A DNA stretch of 25,110 bases from RGIG1828 sp045586905 (GTDB taxonomy: Bacteria; Bacillota; Clostridia; UMGS1810), in the NCBI GenBank assembly GCA_045586905.1, contig JAZNBF010000076.1:1-25110 (forward strand). Reading direction: 5' to 3'. Numbering within the stretch: the stretch's first letter is position 1; the number at the start of each line of letters is the position of its first letter. Positions 1 to 8,175 of the stretch are shown here, piece after piece. The notes beneath the pieces are model-generated. The model ran no database searches. It was not told where the DNA came from and was given only the letters and a program-made list of their open reading frames with translations. The position numbers and the translations under genes were made by a program.

Positions 1-30
1 GCGACTCCCCTGTTTGTTTCGGGGAGTCGC
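1..30 (-). terminator. Intrinsic terminator stem after the kinase-isomerase operon
   Basis: A perfect 10-bp stem (GCGACTCCCC / GGGGAGTCGC) with a 10-nt loop starts 7 nt after the stop codon of the isomerase-family gene. Read on the minus strand, the T-run expected after the stem would lie to the left of base 1, outside the window, so the poly-U part cannot be seen. The position and GC-rich stem make a terminator the best reading. It may also serve a convergent gene to the left. Confidence 0.7.
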
Positions 31-37
31 TCTTTGA

Positions 38-1387
38 TTATCTAATTATTTCAATACCAAGAATATCGCAAAGATTTTCGATGAGTTCTGTGTTGTCACC
101 ATAAGAAATAATATAGTGCTGACACATAACATTCTGTGCAAATCTCTCAACATCGTCGAGTTCTATTTCAAGGCCGGGGAGCTGAGGTGCGGGCTGAGTC
201 CAGCCTGCTTCTTCCCACTTCGGAGGAGTTTTACCCATGCCTTTAACCATGTGCATGTAATACACACCATCGTCATATGTAAGACGACACATTGTGAGCT
301 CGCCTGTTTTAACCTTGCTGACATTGAGTATACCTTCGGAAAGTTCGCCAAATGCCGCAGGCATCACGGTTACATCTCCATCAACAACCTCGGCGGGAAC
401 ATAGTCGGGAACACCTGCAAGAACGCTGTCTGTGAAGAATTCATAGAATTCAAGGTAGCAAGCACACTGACCAGTGAGATATTTAATCATGAGCTGAGTC
501 ACATTGCCGAGAGAGTCGTTTTCGGGGATGGTGCAAAGCTTCGCTTCATCTGAAAGAAGCATAAAGATGGGTGCGGGAGGGAAGCCGAGGAGCTTTTTCA
601 TACCGTCAACATCTTTTAATGATATAGCATCATATCCTCTTTCGTCACAAATAGCTTTTGTTGCGAGATAGTAGCCTGCTGCCTTTTTGAGGCTTTCGGG
701 ATTGGCAGGTTTGAGGAAGTTCCATTTTGACATTTTCTCATCAATCACAGCCTGAATTTCGGCATCTGAAAGAGCCTGATAACGCTGCTCTATTTCAAGC
801 ATTTCGAAGGTTTCGATTTCAGGACCAATTTCTCTCTTAAGAGAAGGACCATCAGCCTGAGTACCGTAAAGGTTCATGTCGCGATAGCCCGCCATGCCGC
901 TGCGTGCATGACGAAGTTTAGCTGCAGCCTGAGCTGCTTTTGCATAGTTATATACAGCCTTTGTTTTTGAAGGTTTGCCTATGATATCATACACATATTT
1001 AAATGTATAGCCAAGGTCATAGAAGGTTTTGCGGATAGCTGTTGTACCTGCCTGATCAGCAGTTGTAACAAGTCTGTCGCCTTCAATCCAGCCGCAAAGT
1101 CCCCAAAGTACCATTGGTTTGTGACGGAAATGTTCGGTAATCTTCACCACAGCATGAGTTGGAATCCAACCTGCTATGCATACAACAAGCACATCAAAAT
1201 CTTTACCCGAAAGAGCATCGATACATTTTTTGATGTCTTTTTCTTCGTAATCATCTGTTACAGGATATACACTTATAAGGTCCATACCCTCAGCTTTGAG
1301 TGCTTTTTCAGCATCAGAGCATTTTTTTAAAATAATTTCGCTTGGTGTGTTGACTTCACCAAATCCGACAAATGCCGCTTTTACCAT
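38..1387 (-). CDS. L-fucose/L-arabinose isomerase family protein
   Basis: 449 aa. The sequence resembles the fucose/arabinose isomerase family, which interconverts aldoses and ketoses in the cytoplasm with a divalent metal. Candidate metal ligands are Glu289 (in CTIPENDSLGN), Glu313 (in YLEFYEF) and His424 (in MCQHYII), placed like the Glu/Asp/His set of FucI. It is clearly shorter than classical FucI (near 590 aa), so the substrate cannot be assumed to be fucose. The ribosome binding site GGGAGG lies inside the last codons of the upstream kinase gene, with 2 nt between the genes, so the two are translationally coupled. The kinase next to it suggests that the pair turns an aldose into a ketose phosphate. 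Family assignment is fairly sure; substrate is unknown. Confidence 0.82.
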   Translation of the reverse strand: MVKAAFVGFGEVNTPSEIILKKCSDAEKALKAEGMDLISVYPVTDDYEEKDIKKCIDALSGKDFDVLVVCIAGWIPTHAVVKITEHFRHKPMVLWGLCGWIEGDRLVTTADQAGTTAIRKTFYDLGYTFKYVYDIIGKPSKTKAVYNYAKAAQAAAKLRHARSGMAGYRDMNLYGTQADGPSLKREIGPEIETFEMLEIEQRYQALSDAEIQAVIDEKMSKWNFLKPANPESLKKAAGYYLATKAICDERGYDAISLKDVDGMKKLLGFPPAPIFMLLSDEAKLCTIPENDSLGNVTQLMIKYLTGQCACYLEFYEFFTDSVLAGVPDYVPAEVVDGDVTVMPAAFGELSEGILNVSKVKTGELTMCRLTYDDGVYYMHMVKGMGKTPPKWEEAGWTQPAPQLPGLEIELDDVERFAQNVMCQHYIISYGDNTELIENLCDILGIEIIR

Positions 1388-1389
1388 TT

Positions 1390-2796
1390 TTAGTTCCTCC
1401 CTGGATTTAAAATATTATCTATTTTGCAGAATTGTTCATATACCATGCTCATATCAGTACCGGTAGGACTGTAAACCTTATCGGTCTCAATTAATTTGGC
1501 TGCTTCTTTAACCGATGCAAAAAATCCTGCGCCTACGCCTGCCAGAATTGCGGAGCCAAGGCATGCAGTTTCTTTGCTTTTGAGTGTAACAAGAGTTTTA
1601 CCTGTGATATCAGCCTTCATAGAGCACCATACGGGACTGTTTGCTCCCCCACCCATTGCTCTTATTTCGCTGACAGGAACGCTAAGATAGTCAAGATTAC
1701 TCTTTAAGATGCAAGCTATCGATTCCATAATGCTGCGAATAAAATGACCAACATTATGTTCAGGAGTAATGCCCGTAAAGCTACCTCTTGCATCGGGGTT
1801 ATATTTTGGCATTGTAGAGCCGCAAAGATAAGGCAAAAATACTACTCCGTCGGAGCCGGGAGCAATGCCTTCTGCAATAGTGCTCAGCTCTTCAAAAGAT
1901 TTATCCTTCATGAATGCATCTCTGAACCATTTGAGAGCCATTCCTGCTGTGGAGCTCCACGAAAGCAGGCAATAGGAATTGTCGTAATTATAGTGACAAG
2001 GAACAATGCTGTCGGGATTGAAAGAGGGAACCTCGTCGGTTGGCACAAATATTGCCATGGTAGTGCCCGTCATTTCGCTGATGATACCTTTCTCTATTGC
2101 TCCTGCACCAATAGCACCTGCCACCTGATCCATAGCTGAGGTTATTACCTTAACACCTTCATAATCGCCAACATACACACCACTGTCTAAAAGCTCAGGC
2201 AGTGCCGATTTGTCAACACCGATAAAATCTAAAATTTCATCCCACCAGGCTCCTTTGTTAATATCAAAATACAGACTTGAGGACTGGAGAGTTTTTTCGG
2301 TTACAAATTTGCCGGTGAGTTTATAGAGGATATAGTCTTCGAGCAAAAAGATTTTCTTTGTTTTTGCCCATATTTCAGGTTCATTTCTCTTTACCCACAA
2401 GAGCTTACACGCAGGCCAGGTTGCAGTAACTTCGGGCTGACCTGTAATTTCATATACTTTTTTTCTGCCAAAATGCTTTTCTATTTCTTCTGCTTCAAGT
2501 GTGGCACGATTGTCAAGCCACACTATTGCATCACGAACAGGATTACCGTTTTCGTCGGTAAGAATGAGAGTTTCACACTGGGTATCTATTGCAAGTGCAT
2601 CGACAGAAGAAACCTCTTTTGCTTTTTGCAGAACTGTTTTAAAAATATCCCAGTATTTTTCAGACTCAAACTCAACTATATTGCCTTTGGTTTTGAGAGT
2701 ATAGTCCTCTGTGACAGATGACAAAGTGTTTAACTTATCATCGAAAAGAACTGCTTTTACAGAGGTAGTACCATAGTCAACTCCAAGAAAATTCAT
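1390..2796 (-). CDS. FGGY-family carbohydrate kinase (xylulokinase-like)
   Basis: 468 aa, a normal length for FGGY kinases, which phosphorylate ketoses or polyols with ATP. The N-terminal phosphate-binding segment is GVDYGTTSVKAVLFD (residues 5-19). The motif WLDNRA is at 93-98. The likely catalytic base is Asp223 in TSAMDQVAGAIGAG. The C-terminal adenosine-binding segment is MGGGANSPVW (381-390). It is first in a two-gene operon with the isomerase-family gene and is divergent from a DeoR-type regulator, the usual layout for a small sugar pathway. The start has a modest GGTGG ribosome binding site and a good promoter about 45 nt upstream. The closest role is xylulokinase-like, but FGGY specificity cannot be read from sequence by eye. 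Confidence 0.85.
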   Translation of the reverse strand: MNFLGVDYGTTSVKAVLFDDKLNTLSSVTEDYTLKTKGNIVEFESEKYWDIFKTVLQKAKEVSSVDALAIDTQCETLILTDENGNPVRDAIVWLDNRATLEAEEIEKHFGRKKVYEITGQPEVTATWPACKLLWVKRNEPEIWAKTKKIFLLEDYILYKLTGKFVTEKTLQSSSLYFDINKGAWWDEILDFIGVDKSALPELLDSGVYVGDYEGVKVITSAMDQVAGAIGAGAIEKGIISEMTGTTMAIFVPTDEVPSFNPDSIVPCHYNYDNSYCLLSWSSTAGMALKWFRDAFMKDKSFEELSTIAEGIAPGSDGVVFLPYLCGSTMPKYNPDARGSFTGITPEHNVGHFIRSIMESIACILKSNLDYLSVPVSEIRAMGGGANSPVWCSMKADITGKTLVTLKSKETACLGSAILAGVGAGFFASVKEAAKLIETDKVYSPTGTDMSMVYEQFCKIDNILNPGRN

Positions 2797-2836
2797 TAAT
2801 TACACCACCATTTTTCATATCGGAATTACATACTAT

Positions 2837-2865
2837 ATGATACAACATATGCCATTTAAAGTCAA
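2837..2865 (-). promoter_or_regulatory. Promoter of the kinase-isomerase operon
   Basis: On the minus strand the -35 TTGACT (2860-2865) and -10 TATCAT (2837-2842) are separated by exactly 17 nt. The transcript would start near 2830, about 34 nt before the kinase start codon. The promoter points away from that of the DeoR-type gene, and the candidate operator lies just upstream of its -35. Confidence 0.7.
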
Positions 2866-2870
2866 TGACT

Positions 2871-2904
2871 TTTCGTTTTTCTTTTTGTTTTTTTCGTTTC
2901 GAAA
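2871..2904. promoter_or_regulatory. Candidate operator with repeated TTTCG elements
   Basis: Between the two divergent promoters TTTCGTTT occurs at 2871-2878 and again at 2892-2899, 21 nt apart, which is two helical turns. The second copy runs into the palindrome TTTCGAAA (2897-2904). A weaker copy, TTTTGTTT, lies at 2883-2890. DeoR/GlpR-family regulators often bind repeated TTTCG-type half-sites, so this is the most likely site for the adjacent regulator. Binding is inferred from position and repetition only. Confidence 0.45.
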
Positions 2905-2935
2905 ACAAAATGAAAATGACATCAGTAAGGAAATC

Positions 2936-2964
2936 TTGACTTGAATGTTTATATGTGATAGAAT
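2936..2964 (+). promoter_or_regulatory. Promoter of the DeoR-family regulator gene
   Basis: The -35 TTGACT (2936-2941) and -10 TAGAAT (2959-2964) have a 17-nt spacer, with an extended TG at 2956-2957. Transcription would start near 2971. This settles the start of the regulator: an in-frame ATG at 2945 lies inside the promoter and upstream of the transcript, so it cannot be used. Confidence 0.75.
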
Positions 2965-2995
2965 TTACTTATATTCGAAAGAAGGTACAGAAATA

Positions 2996-3757
2996 ATGGC
3001 ACTAAACGAAAGAAAACAAAAGATACTTGAAATACTCGAAAAAAACGGTACTGTTAAAGTGACAGAGCTCAGCAAAATTCTCGGCACATCTGAGGTTACA
3101 ATCAGAAGCTATCTTGCCGACATGGAAAACATGGGGCTTTTGTCGAGAGTACACGGTGGTGCACTCAGCTCGTATAAGCCATATTACAGCATGAACTTCA
3201 GTCAGCGACTGGAGACAAACCAGAACGAAAAGAGCGCCATCGCAAAAAAAATTGCTTCAATGATAGAACAAAACGACACTATAATGCTCAACTCCGGCAC
3301 AACCACCCTGCTTGTGTTCAGATCACTCCCTGCAGGATATAATCTGAACATTGTTACAAATTCTATTTCCATTGCTCTGGAAGCTTCAGACAATCCGAAC
3401 TTTAATGTCATATTGGTGGGCGGATCAGTTAATACCAAATATCAATTCACCTTCGGTACCGATGCAGTAGCACAACTTAAAAACTACCATGCCGACAAAC
3501 TGATACTTTCGGTAGATGGTATTGACAGTCTGAAAGGATTTTCAACCTATTATGACAAAGAAGCAGAAATCGACAGAACAATGATTGCGCAATCTGAAAA
3601 ATGCATTGTAGCCGCTGACTTTTCAAAATTTGACCGGGCGGCGTTTGCAAAAATTTCCGATCACAATGTTGCTGACTACATTGTAACAAGCAAAGGTGTT
3701 AGCAGCGAAATGCTCACAAAGTTCACCTCTTCAGGAACAGACATAATCTTTGCATAA
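2996..3757 (+). CDS. DeoR/GlpR-family transcriptional regulator
   Basis: 253 aa from the ATG at 2996, preceded by the ribosome binding site AGAAGG 11 nt upstream. An earlier in-frame ATG at 2945 lies within the promoter. A winged helix-turn-helix occupies residues 5-57 and ends in the family signature RVHGGA (51-56). The C-terminal sugar-phosphate sensor domain shows LNSGTTT (98-104), TNS (121-123), VGG (141-143), DGID (174-177) and DFSKFD (208-213), the ligand-pocket motifs of DeoR-type sensors. It probably represses the divergent kinase-isomerase operon and is relieved by a sugar phosphate made by that pathway. It is monocistronic and ends at a bidirectional terminator. The family call is firm; the effector is unknown. 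Confidence 0.92.
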   Translation: MALNERKQKILEILEKNGTVKVTELSKILGTSEVTIRSYLADMENMGLLSRVHGGALSSYKPYYSMNFSQRLETNQNEKSAIAKKIASMIEQNDTIMLNSGTTTLLVFRSLPAGYNLNIVTNSISIALEASDNPNFNVILVGGSVNTKYQFTFGTDAVAQLKNYHADKLILSVDGIDSLKGFSTYYDKEAEIDRTMIAQSEKCIVAADFSKFDRAAFAKISDHNVADYIVTSKGVSSEMLTKFTSSGTDIIFA

Positions 3758-3760
3758 CAA

Positions 3761-3797
3761 AAATCTGACATAGCCAGATAGCTATGTCAGATTTTTT
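3761..3797. terminator. Bidirectional intrinsic terminator
   Basis: A 14-bp perfect stem (AAATCTGACATAGC / GCTATGTCAGATTT, loop CAGATA) is followed by a T-run on the plus strand and, through the leading A residues, a shorter T-run on the minus strand. It ends the regulator gene (+) and the convergent TRAP-DUF1015 operon (-). The T-run reaches the stop codon of the DUF1015 gene. Confidence 0.9.
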
Positions 3798-5050
3798 TAA
3801 TAGTTATTATTTATGATGCGGGCTTCTGTATAGAACCTCTTGTCACATGCATCACCCATCGAAAATGTCTTTCGGGGAAGTGCACCATCTAATATTACTG
3901 TTTTATAAAGGTCGTTTTTATCCATCGCATCAAGCAAAATTCCACATGATGAATCTGTCGATGCCAAAGACTCAACAACATCATCACCATGAATATAGTC
4001 TACCCTGCCGCCATTTTCAGCTAAGTAGGCATCAATAAAGTTTTGCAGCGTGCCAACGGTAAGATTGGCAGATGGTGATGCAAAGGTAAGATTTTCTTTG
4101 CCGCTTTTGCTTACAAAGGTAAAGCTCTGAGCACCCTCTGACTTTCCTTCAGTGCAGAGTGACTTGAGCTCTTTTTTAAATTTGTCAACATCGACATCAA
4201 AAACCACTCTGTGAATTGCCTCAAACACTAAAGAGTCATCGTGAAGGTTGACAAGCTCAACAAGAGCATATCTTGCGAGGTCTAAGTTATCTGAGCCTTT
4301 CAATTTCATCTGATTGTAATATTCCTTTGCAGTGGCAAGAGAATGATTGCCATCACCAACTGCAAAAACCAAAGGCTCCGTTTCGTTAACACCATATTTT
4401 TCGTTAAACAACGAAACATCGGAAAGCTTTTCAAGTTCATCCTGGAGATACTCGCTCATTTCCTTGTTTATAAGCCAGCCTGTAAGGTGTCCTGAATCCA
4501 TCATTAAATCAAAATCATATACCTTTTCAAATTTATCTTTTTGAGTAGCAATATGCTCTATGACAGCTTTTTTTCTGTCGTCAATGAGGAGCATAACATG
4601 AGGCATTTCAAGACAGGCTTCGATTCGAACTTTGAGTCTTGGAGGTATGCGCTCTGTAACAGTGCCTTCCGTTGCTCTGATGCGAGATTTAGAGCCTTTT
4701 GTATATTCGTAATCTTCGAGGTCCACAGCTCCTATTATACCCCTTCTCACTTTACCGTTACGCTGAGTTCTTTCAATGTACAGATATGAAGAAGGATATG
4801 CTTTGAAAATATCATCTCTGCAATAGTTTTTCATGTTTTCATTAATTTGCACTATTCTTTTTTCCACATCATCATCTTCAAGATAAATTTCAGGCAGAAT
4901 CAGATGAAAAGAAGATGTTTTGTTTTTTGTGATCTCCTCTACCTCTTTCCAATATGCGCCCTCTGATGTATATTGGTCACAGGCAACAACACTCCATGCT
5001 GTTTTATCTTCTGATTTTGGAATAAGAATATCTGCAGGTGAAAAAGTCAT
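3797..5050 (-). CDS. DUF1015 family protein
   Basis: 417 aa, the usual length for the DUF1015 family. Family-like segments are ACDQYTSEGAYWKEVEEI (23-40), RIRATEGTVTERIPPR (123-138) and GDGNHSLATAKEYY (232-245). The last matches the conserved GHHRY-type block, with Asn in place of the usual first His. DUF1015 has been linked by fold to ParB/sulfiredoxin-type proteins, a group that includes free-serine kinases. That link is known for relatives and is not shown here. The gene is last in the TAXI-TRAP operon, 23 nt after the permease, with an AGGAGG ribosome binding site. It has no signal peptide or membrane segment, so it is cytoplasmic. A role in processing the imported substrate is inference. 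Confidence 0.8.
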   Translation of the reverse strand: MTFSPADILIPKSEDKTAWSVVACDQYTSEGAYWKEVEEITKNKTSSFHLILPEIYLEDDDVEKRIVQINENMKNYCRDDIFKAYPSSYLYIERTQRNGKVRRGIIGAVDLEDYEYTKGSKSRIRATEGTVTERIPPRLKVRIEACLEMPHVMLLIDDRKKAVIEHIATQKDKFEKVYDFDLMMDSGHLTGWLINKEMSEYLQDELEKLSDVSLFNEKYGVNETEPLVFAVGDGNHSLATAKEYYNQMKLKGSDNLDLARYALVELVNLHDDSLVFEAIHRVVFDVDVDKFKKELKSLCTEGKSEGAQSFTFVSKSGKENLTFASPSANLTVGTLQNFIDAYLAENGGRVDYIHGDDVVESLASTDSSCGILLDAMDKNDLYKTVILDGALPRKTFSMGDACDKRFYTEARIINNNY

Positions 5051-5073
5051 TGTACATGCCTCCTGTATAAATT

Positions 5074-7017
5074 TTATTGTAATGCTCGAATTCTTTTTTT
5101 AGATGCTAATTGAAGAATGATAACAAATGCTATAATTGCAAGTCCGATAATATCTGTTTTAAGACCCGGATAAATTAGAAGTAAACCACCGACAACAGAT
5201 AATATTCTTTGATACCAAGGCATGTTATTCAATAAATAGCCTTGTAGCGCTGAAGATACAGCAAATATACCAATAATCGCCGTTATACTGATTTGAATAA
5301 CTTCTAATGGAGTTGTATCTATAAAAAGCATCTCAGGACTAAGCGCAAATATATATGGAACTATGAATGCACCAATGGCAAGTTTTGTTGCTGTTATAGC
5401 AGTTTTCATGGGATTCGCCTGAGCAATTGCCGCACCTGCATAAGCAGCAAGAGCAACCGGTGGAGTGAGGTCGGCAACAATGCCAAAATAGAACACGAAG
5501 AAATGTGCAGCTATATCGGGTACACCCATTCTCACAAGAATAGGCGCACAAGTTGCTGCCATAATACAATAGTTAGCAGTTGTAGGAACGCCCATACCAA
5601 GAACGATACAACAAAGCATTGTTAAAAACAAAGCAATAATGACCTGATTGCCTGCAAGTGCAACTATGCCATTAATCATAGTGTTGGCAAGACCTGTCAT
5701 TGTTATGGTGCCTGCAATTATTCCCGCAACACCACAAGCAGCGGCCACAGTAATCATACCCTGTCCACCGGCAGCTAAAGCTTGCCATACACCCTTAGGA
5801 GTGATACGGTTACCTTTATTGAAAAGACTCACAACTATTGCGGCAATAATCGCAATTGCCGCAGCATATTGTATAGACTTAGTGCTTGTGCCAACAAGAT
5901 ATATAAGAAGTATCAATGGGAAGAGTAAATAAGACTTTTTAACCAGAGGTAAAAACCTTGGGAGTTCTTCCCTTGTAAGACCACGAAGACCTTTTTTCTT
6001 TGCTTCGAGATGGACTGCAATAAATACGCCTGCAAAATAGAGAACAGCGGGAAGTATTGCTTTTACAATAATATTACTGTATGGCACTCCAAGATAATCG
6101 GCCATTAAAAACGCTGCGGCACCCATTATGGGGGGCATAATCTGACCACCGGTTGAAGCAGAAGCTTCTGCAGCTGCTGCAAATTCGGGACTGTATCCTG
6201 TTTTTTTCATAAGGGGAATTGTCACAGAGCCGGAGCCAACAGTGTTGGCAACTGATGAACCGGAAACCATTCCCTCAAGCGCACTTGCAACAACTGCCAC
6301 CTTTGCAGGGCCACCGGAAAAACCACCAACCACCGCATTTGAAATATTGATGAAAAAGTCGGCAATGCCGGTGCGTTCCAAAAATGCACCGAAAATTATA
6401 AACACAACAATAAATTTGGAGCAAACATTGACAGGAGTGGAAAGAATACCTTCTTTAGAGTAGAAAAGATTGTGCACCAAATAATTAAGTTTGCCCAAAA
6501 ATTTAGGGTTCGGAAGTCCCCATACAAAAGCATATATAATAAAACACAGAGCAACAATTACAATAGGCATACCAACACTTCGACGGCAAAGTTCGATCAA
6601 AGCGATAATACCTATAACACCAATAGCAATCTGATACCAATCTAAAACACTTCCCTGCTGAATGATATCTATTGCATTGAATGAAAAATATAAAAACGCA
6701 GCTGTACCCAAAAGCATAAGTATAACATCATACCAGGGCATGTAGTTGTTTTTTTGCTTACCTTTTTTTACGGGATATGTAAGATATCCTATAAATACAA
6801 TAAATGCAACAAATGTTGTTAATCTGAGTTCTTCAAGCCAGCTAGCAAAAAGCGTTACATACATACAAAAAAGTGAAAAAGCAACAAGAACACAGTCTAC
6901 TGCAAATTTCGGTTTACCTGACCAAACTCTCTTGTTTGATTCGCGGTCAAATTTTTGCATGACCGCTTCCAAATCCATAGCTTCGGCAGGAACAGTAGCT
7001 TTTTTCCTGAAAAACAT
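5074..7017 (-). CDS. TRAP transporter fused small-large permease (4TM/12TM type)
   Basis: 647 aa integral membrane protein. An N-terminal part with about four membrane segments (residues 40-170, DctQ-like) is fused to a DctM-type large permease. This is the arrangement typical of TRAP systems that use a TAXI binding protein. Characteristic stretches include GGFSGGPAKVAVVASALEG, SGSSVANTVGSGSVTIP, GGQIMPPIMGAAAF and LGMGVPTTANYCIMA. The last is typical of the conserved DctM glycine/proline-rich loops. It would use an ion gradient (Na+ or H+) to import an organic acid or amino acid delivered by the lipoprotein encoded upstream. The ATG has a GGAGG site 10 nt upstream. Family is certain; substrate is not. 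Confidence 0.93.
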   Translation of the reverse strand: MFFRKKATVPAEAMDLEAVMQKFDRESNKRVWSGKPKFAVDCVLVAFSLFCMYVTLFASWLEELRLTTFVAFIVFIGYLTYPVKKGKQKNNYMPWYDVILMLLGTAAFLYFSFNAIDIIQQGSVLDWYQIAIGVIGIIALIELCRRSVGMPIVIVALCFIIYAFVWGLPNPKFLGKLNYLVHNLFYSKEGILSTPVNVCSKFIVVFIIFGAFLERTGIADFFINISNAVVGGFSGGPAKVAVVASALEGMVSGSSVANTVGSGSVTIPLMKKTGYSPEFAAAAEASASTGGQIMPPIMGAAAFLMADYLGVPYSNIIVKAILPAVLYFAGVFIAVHLEAKKKGLRGLTREELPRFLPLVKKSYLLFPLILLIYLVGTSTKSIQYAAAIAIIAAIVVSLFNKGNRITPKGVWQALAAGGQGMITVAAACGVAGIIAGTITMTGLANTMINGIVALAGNQVIIALFLTMLCCIVLGMGVPTTANYCIMAATCAPILVRMGVPDIAAHFFVFYFGIVADLTPPVALAAYAGAAIAQANPMKTAITATKLAIGAFIVPYIFALSPEMLFIDTTPLEVIQISITAIIGIFAVSSALQGYLLNNMPWYQRILSVVGGLLLIYPGLKTDIIGLAIIAFVIILQLASKKRIRALQ

Positions 7018-7049
7018 TAAATTTCATCCTCCAAACCGCTTGTAATATT

Positions 7050-7079
7050 AAAAGGCTGCGGCGAATCAGCGCCGCAGCC
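7050..7079 (-). terminator. Intergenic hairpin between TAXI and permease genes (leaky terminator or 3' stabiliser)
   Basis: On the minus strand a 10-bp GC-rich stem (GGCTGCGGCG / CGCCGCAGCC, loop CTGATT) is followed only by TTTTAATATT, 19 nt after the TAXI stop codon. The strong stem with a short U tract suggests partial termination, or protection of the upstream mRNA end. Either would give more binding protein than permease, as is common in importer operons. Confidence 0.65.
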
Positions 7080-7097
7080 AAAATGTTGACATAAAAT

Positions 7098-8057
7098 TTA
7101 GTCGACTGCTACTGTAACACCTTTCTCAGAGAAATATTTTGCAGCGCCTTTGTGGAAGGGAACGGTGAGTCCTTCAGTAGCATTTTCAATGCTTAGTTCA
7201 GCACCCTTTGCATTTTCTGCTGCTATTGCATCAATACTATCAAAGATTGCTTTTGTCAATTTATATACATCATCTTCAGTAGCAGACTCGCTCACAATGA
7301 GAGTAGCTTTAACTGTTACAGTTGTAACATCAGTTTCCTGACCATTGTATGTGCCTGCCGGAATGGTATGAAGTGTATAGAAAGGACAATCAGCCATAAG
7401 CTTATCGGCAATCTCGCCATCAATAGGAACGAGATATGCATCATTTGTAGTACAAAGCTCTGTGATAGCAGGAGTTGGAGGTCCGGCAACGATAAATGCA
7501 GCATCTATCTTACCGTCTTTAAGAGCATCGGCGCTGTCTGCAAATGACTGATACTGAGCTTTAATGTCAGTTTCCTTAAGACCAGCTGCTGTCAAAACAT
7601 CGATTGCATTAAAATATACACCGGAACCGGGAGCACCTATGGAAACAGATTTGCCCTTAAGGTCTGCAACAGATTTGATTTCAGGATCCATTGTAAGAAG
7701 CTGAACCGCTTCAGCATAAAGACCAGCAACTGTACGGAAAGAACCTATTTTTCCTTCGGCTTCAAAAGAGCGTGTACCTTCCCATGCATATGCCATTACA
7801 TCGGACTGAACTGTGCCGAGCTGATAATTGCCTGCAGCGATACCCTGAATGTTTGCTTTGGAACCGTCGGTGGAAACAACTGTCACATTAATACCGGCAT
7901 TGTTTTTGATATACTGACCCAAAACACCACCGTATCCATAATATGTACCTGCTGTTCCTCCGGTGCCCATTGTCATTTTTGTGCTTTGTGTGTCACCACA
8001 TGCACAAAAAGCCAAAACCATTGTTAAAGTTAGAATTACTGCCAATAACTTCTTCAT
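7098..8057 (-). CDS. TAXI-family TRAP transporter solute-binding lipoprotein
   Basis: 319 aa from the second of two close ATGs. That ATG (8055-8057) lies 7 nt after AAAGGAG, while the upstream ATG at 8063 nearly touches the site and is less likely. The N-terminus is a lipoprotein signal (KKLLAVILTLTMVLAFCACG) with candidate lipid-carrying cysteines at 18 and 20. The mature part begins with the TAXI hallmark GTGGTAGTYYGYGG and continues with GIAAGNYQLGTVQSD and GKSVSIGAPGSG. The protein is tethered outside the membrane and feeds the fused permease encoded downstream. TAXI proteins bind small organic acids or amino acids such as glutamate, but the ligand here cannot be read. The gene is first in a three-gene operon with its own promoter. 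Confidence 0.93.
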   Translation of the reverse strand: MKKLLAVILTLTMVLAFCACGDTQSTKMTMGTGGTAGTYYGYGGVLGQYIKNNAGINVTVVSTDGSKANIQGIAAGNYQLGTVQSDVMAYAWEGTRSFEAEGKIGSFRTVAGLYAEAVQLLTMDPEIKSVADLKGKSVSIGAPGSGVYFNAIDVLTAAGLKETDIKAQYQSFADSADALKDGKIDAAFIVAGPPTPAITELCTTNDAYLVPIDGEIADKLMADCPFYTLHTIPAGTYNGQETDVTTVTVKATLIVSESATEDDVYKLTKAIFDSIDAIAAENAKGAELSIENATEGLTVPFHKGAAKYFSEKGVTVAVD

Positions 8058-8099
8058 AATCATACTCCTTTTTAATAAAATTTAATGAATAAATTTTAC

Positions 8100-8120
8100 G
8101 ATATGAATTTTTTTCATATC
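8100..8120. promoter_or_regulatory. Inverted repeat at the TAXI operon transcription start
   Basis: GATATGAA and TTCATATC form a perfect 8-bp dyad with a 5-nt T spacer. It begins a few bases downstream of the predicted start of transcription (near 8122 on the minus strand). It could be an operator where a repressor blocks the polymerase, or a weak hairpin at the mRNA 5' end. No regulator gene is adjacent to this operon. Confidence 0.45.
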
Positions 8121-8128
8121 AATTATTC

Positions 8129-8157
8129 ATTATACAGCACAATTATGAAAATTTCAA
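8129..8157 (-). promoter_or_regulatory. Promoter of the TAXI-TRAP-DUF1015 operon
   Basis: On the minus strand the -35 TTGAAA (8152-8157) and a consensus -10 TATAAT (8129-8134) are separated by 17 nt. The leader is about 65 nt and contains the inverted repeat at 8100-8120. Confidence 0.8.
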
Positions 8158-8175
8158 TATGTTTTCAGTTAATTT

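Noticed and set aside
116..553. 145-aa open frame opposite the isomerase-family gene
   Set aside because: It is antisense to a recognised gene, has no ribosome binding site and matches no family; its openness reflects codon bias on the coding strand.
2945..2995. Longer form of the DeoR-family protein starting at the ATG at 2945
   Set aside because: The ATG lies between the -35 and -10 boxes of a near-consensus promoter and has no ribosome binding site; the added residues do not belong to the family.
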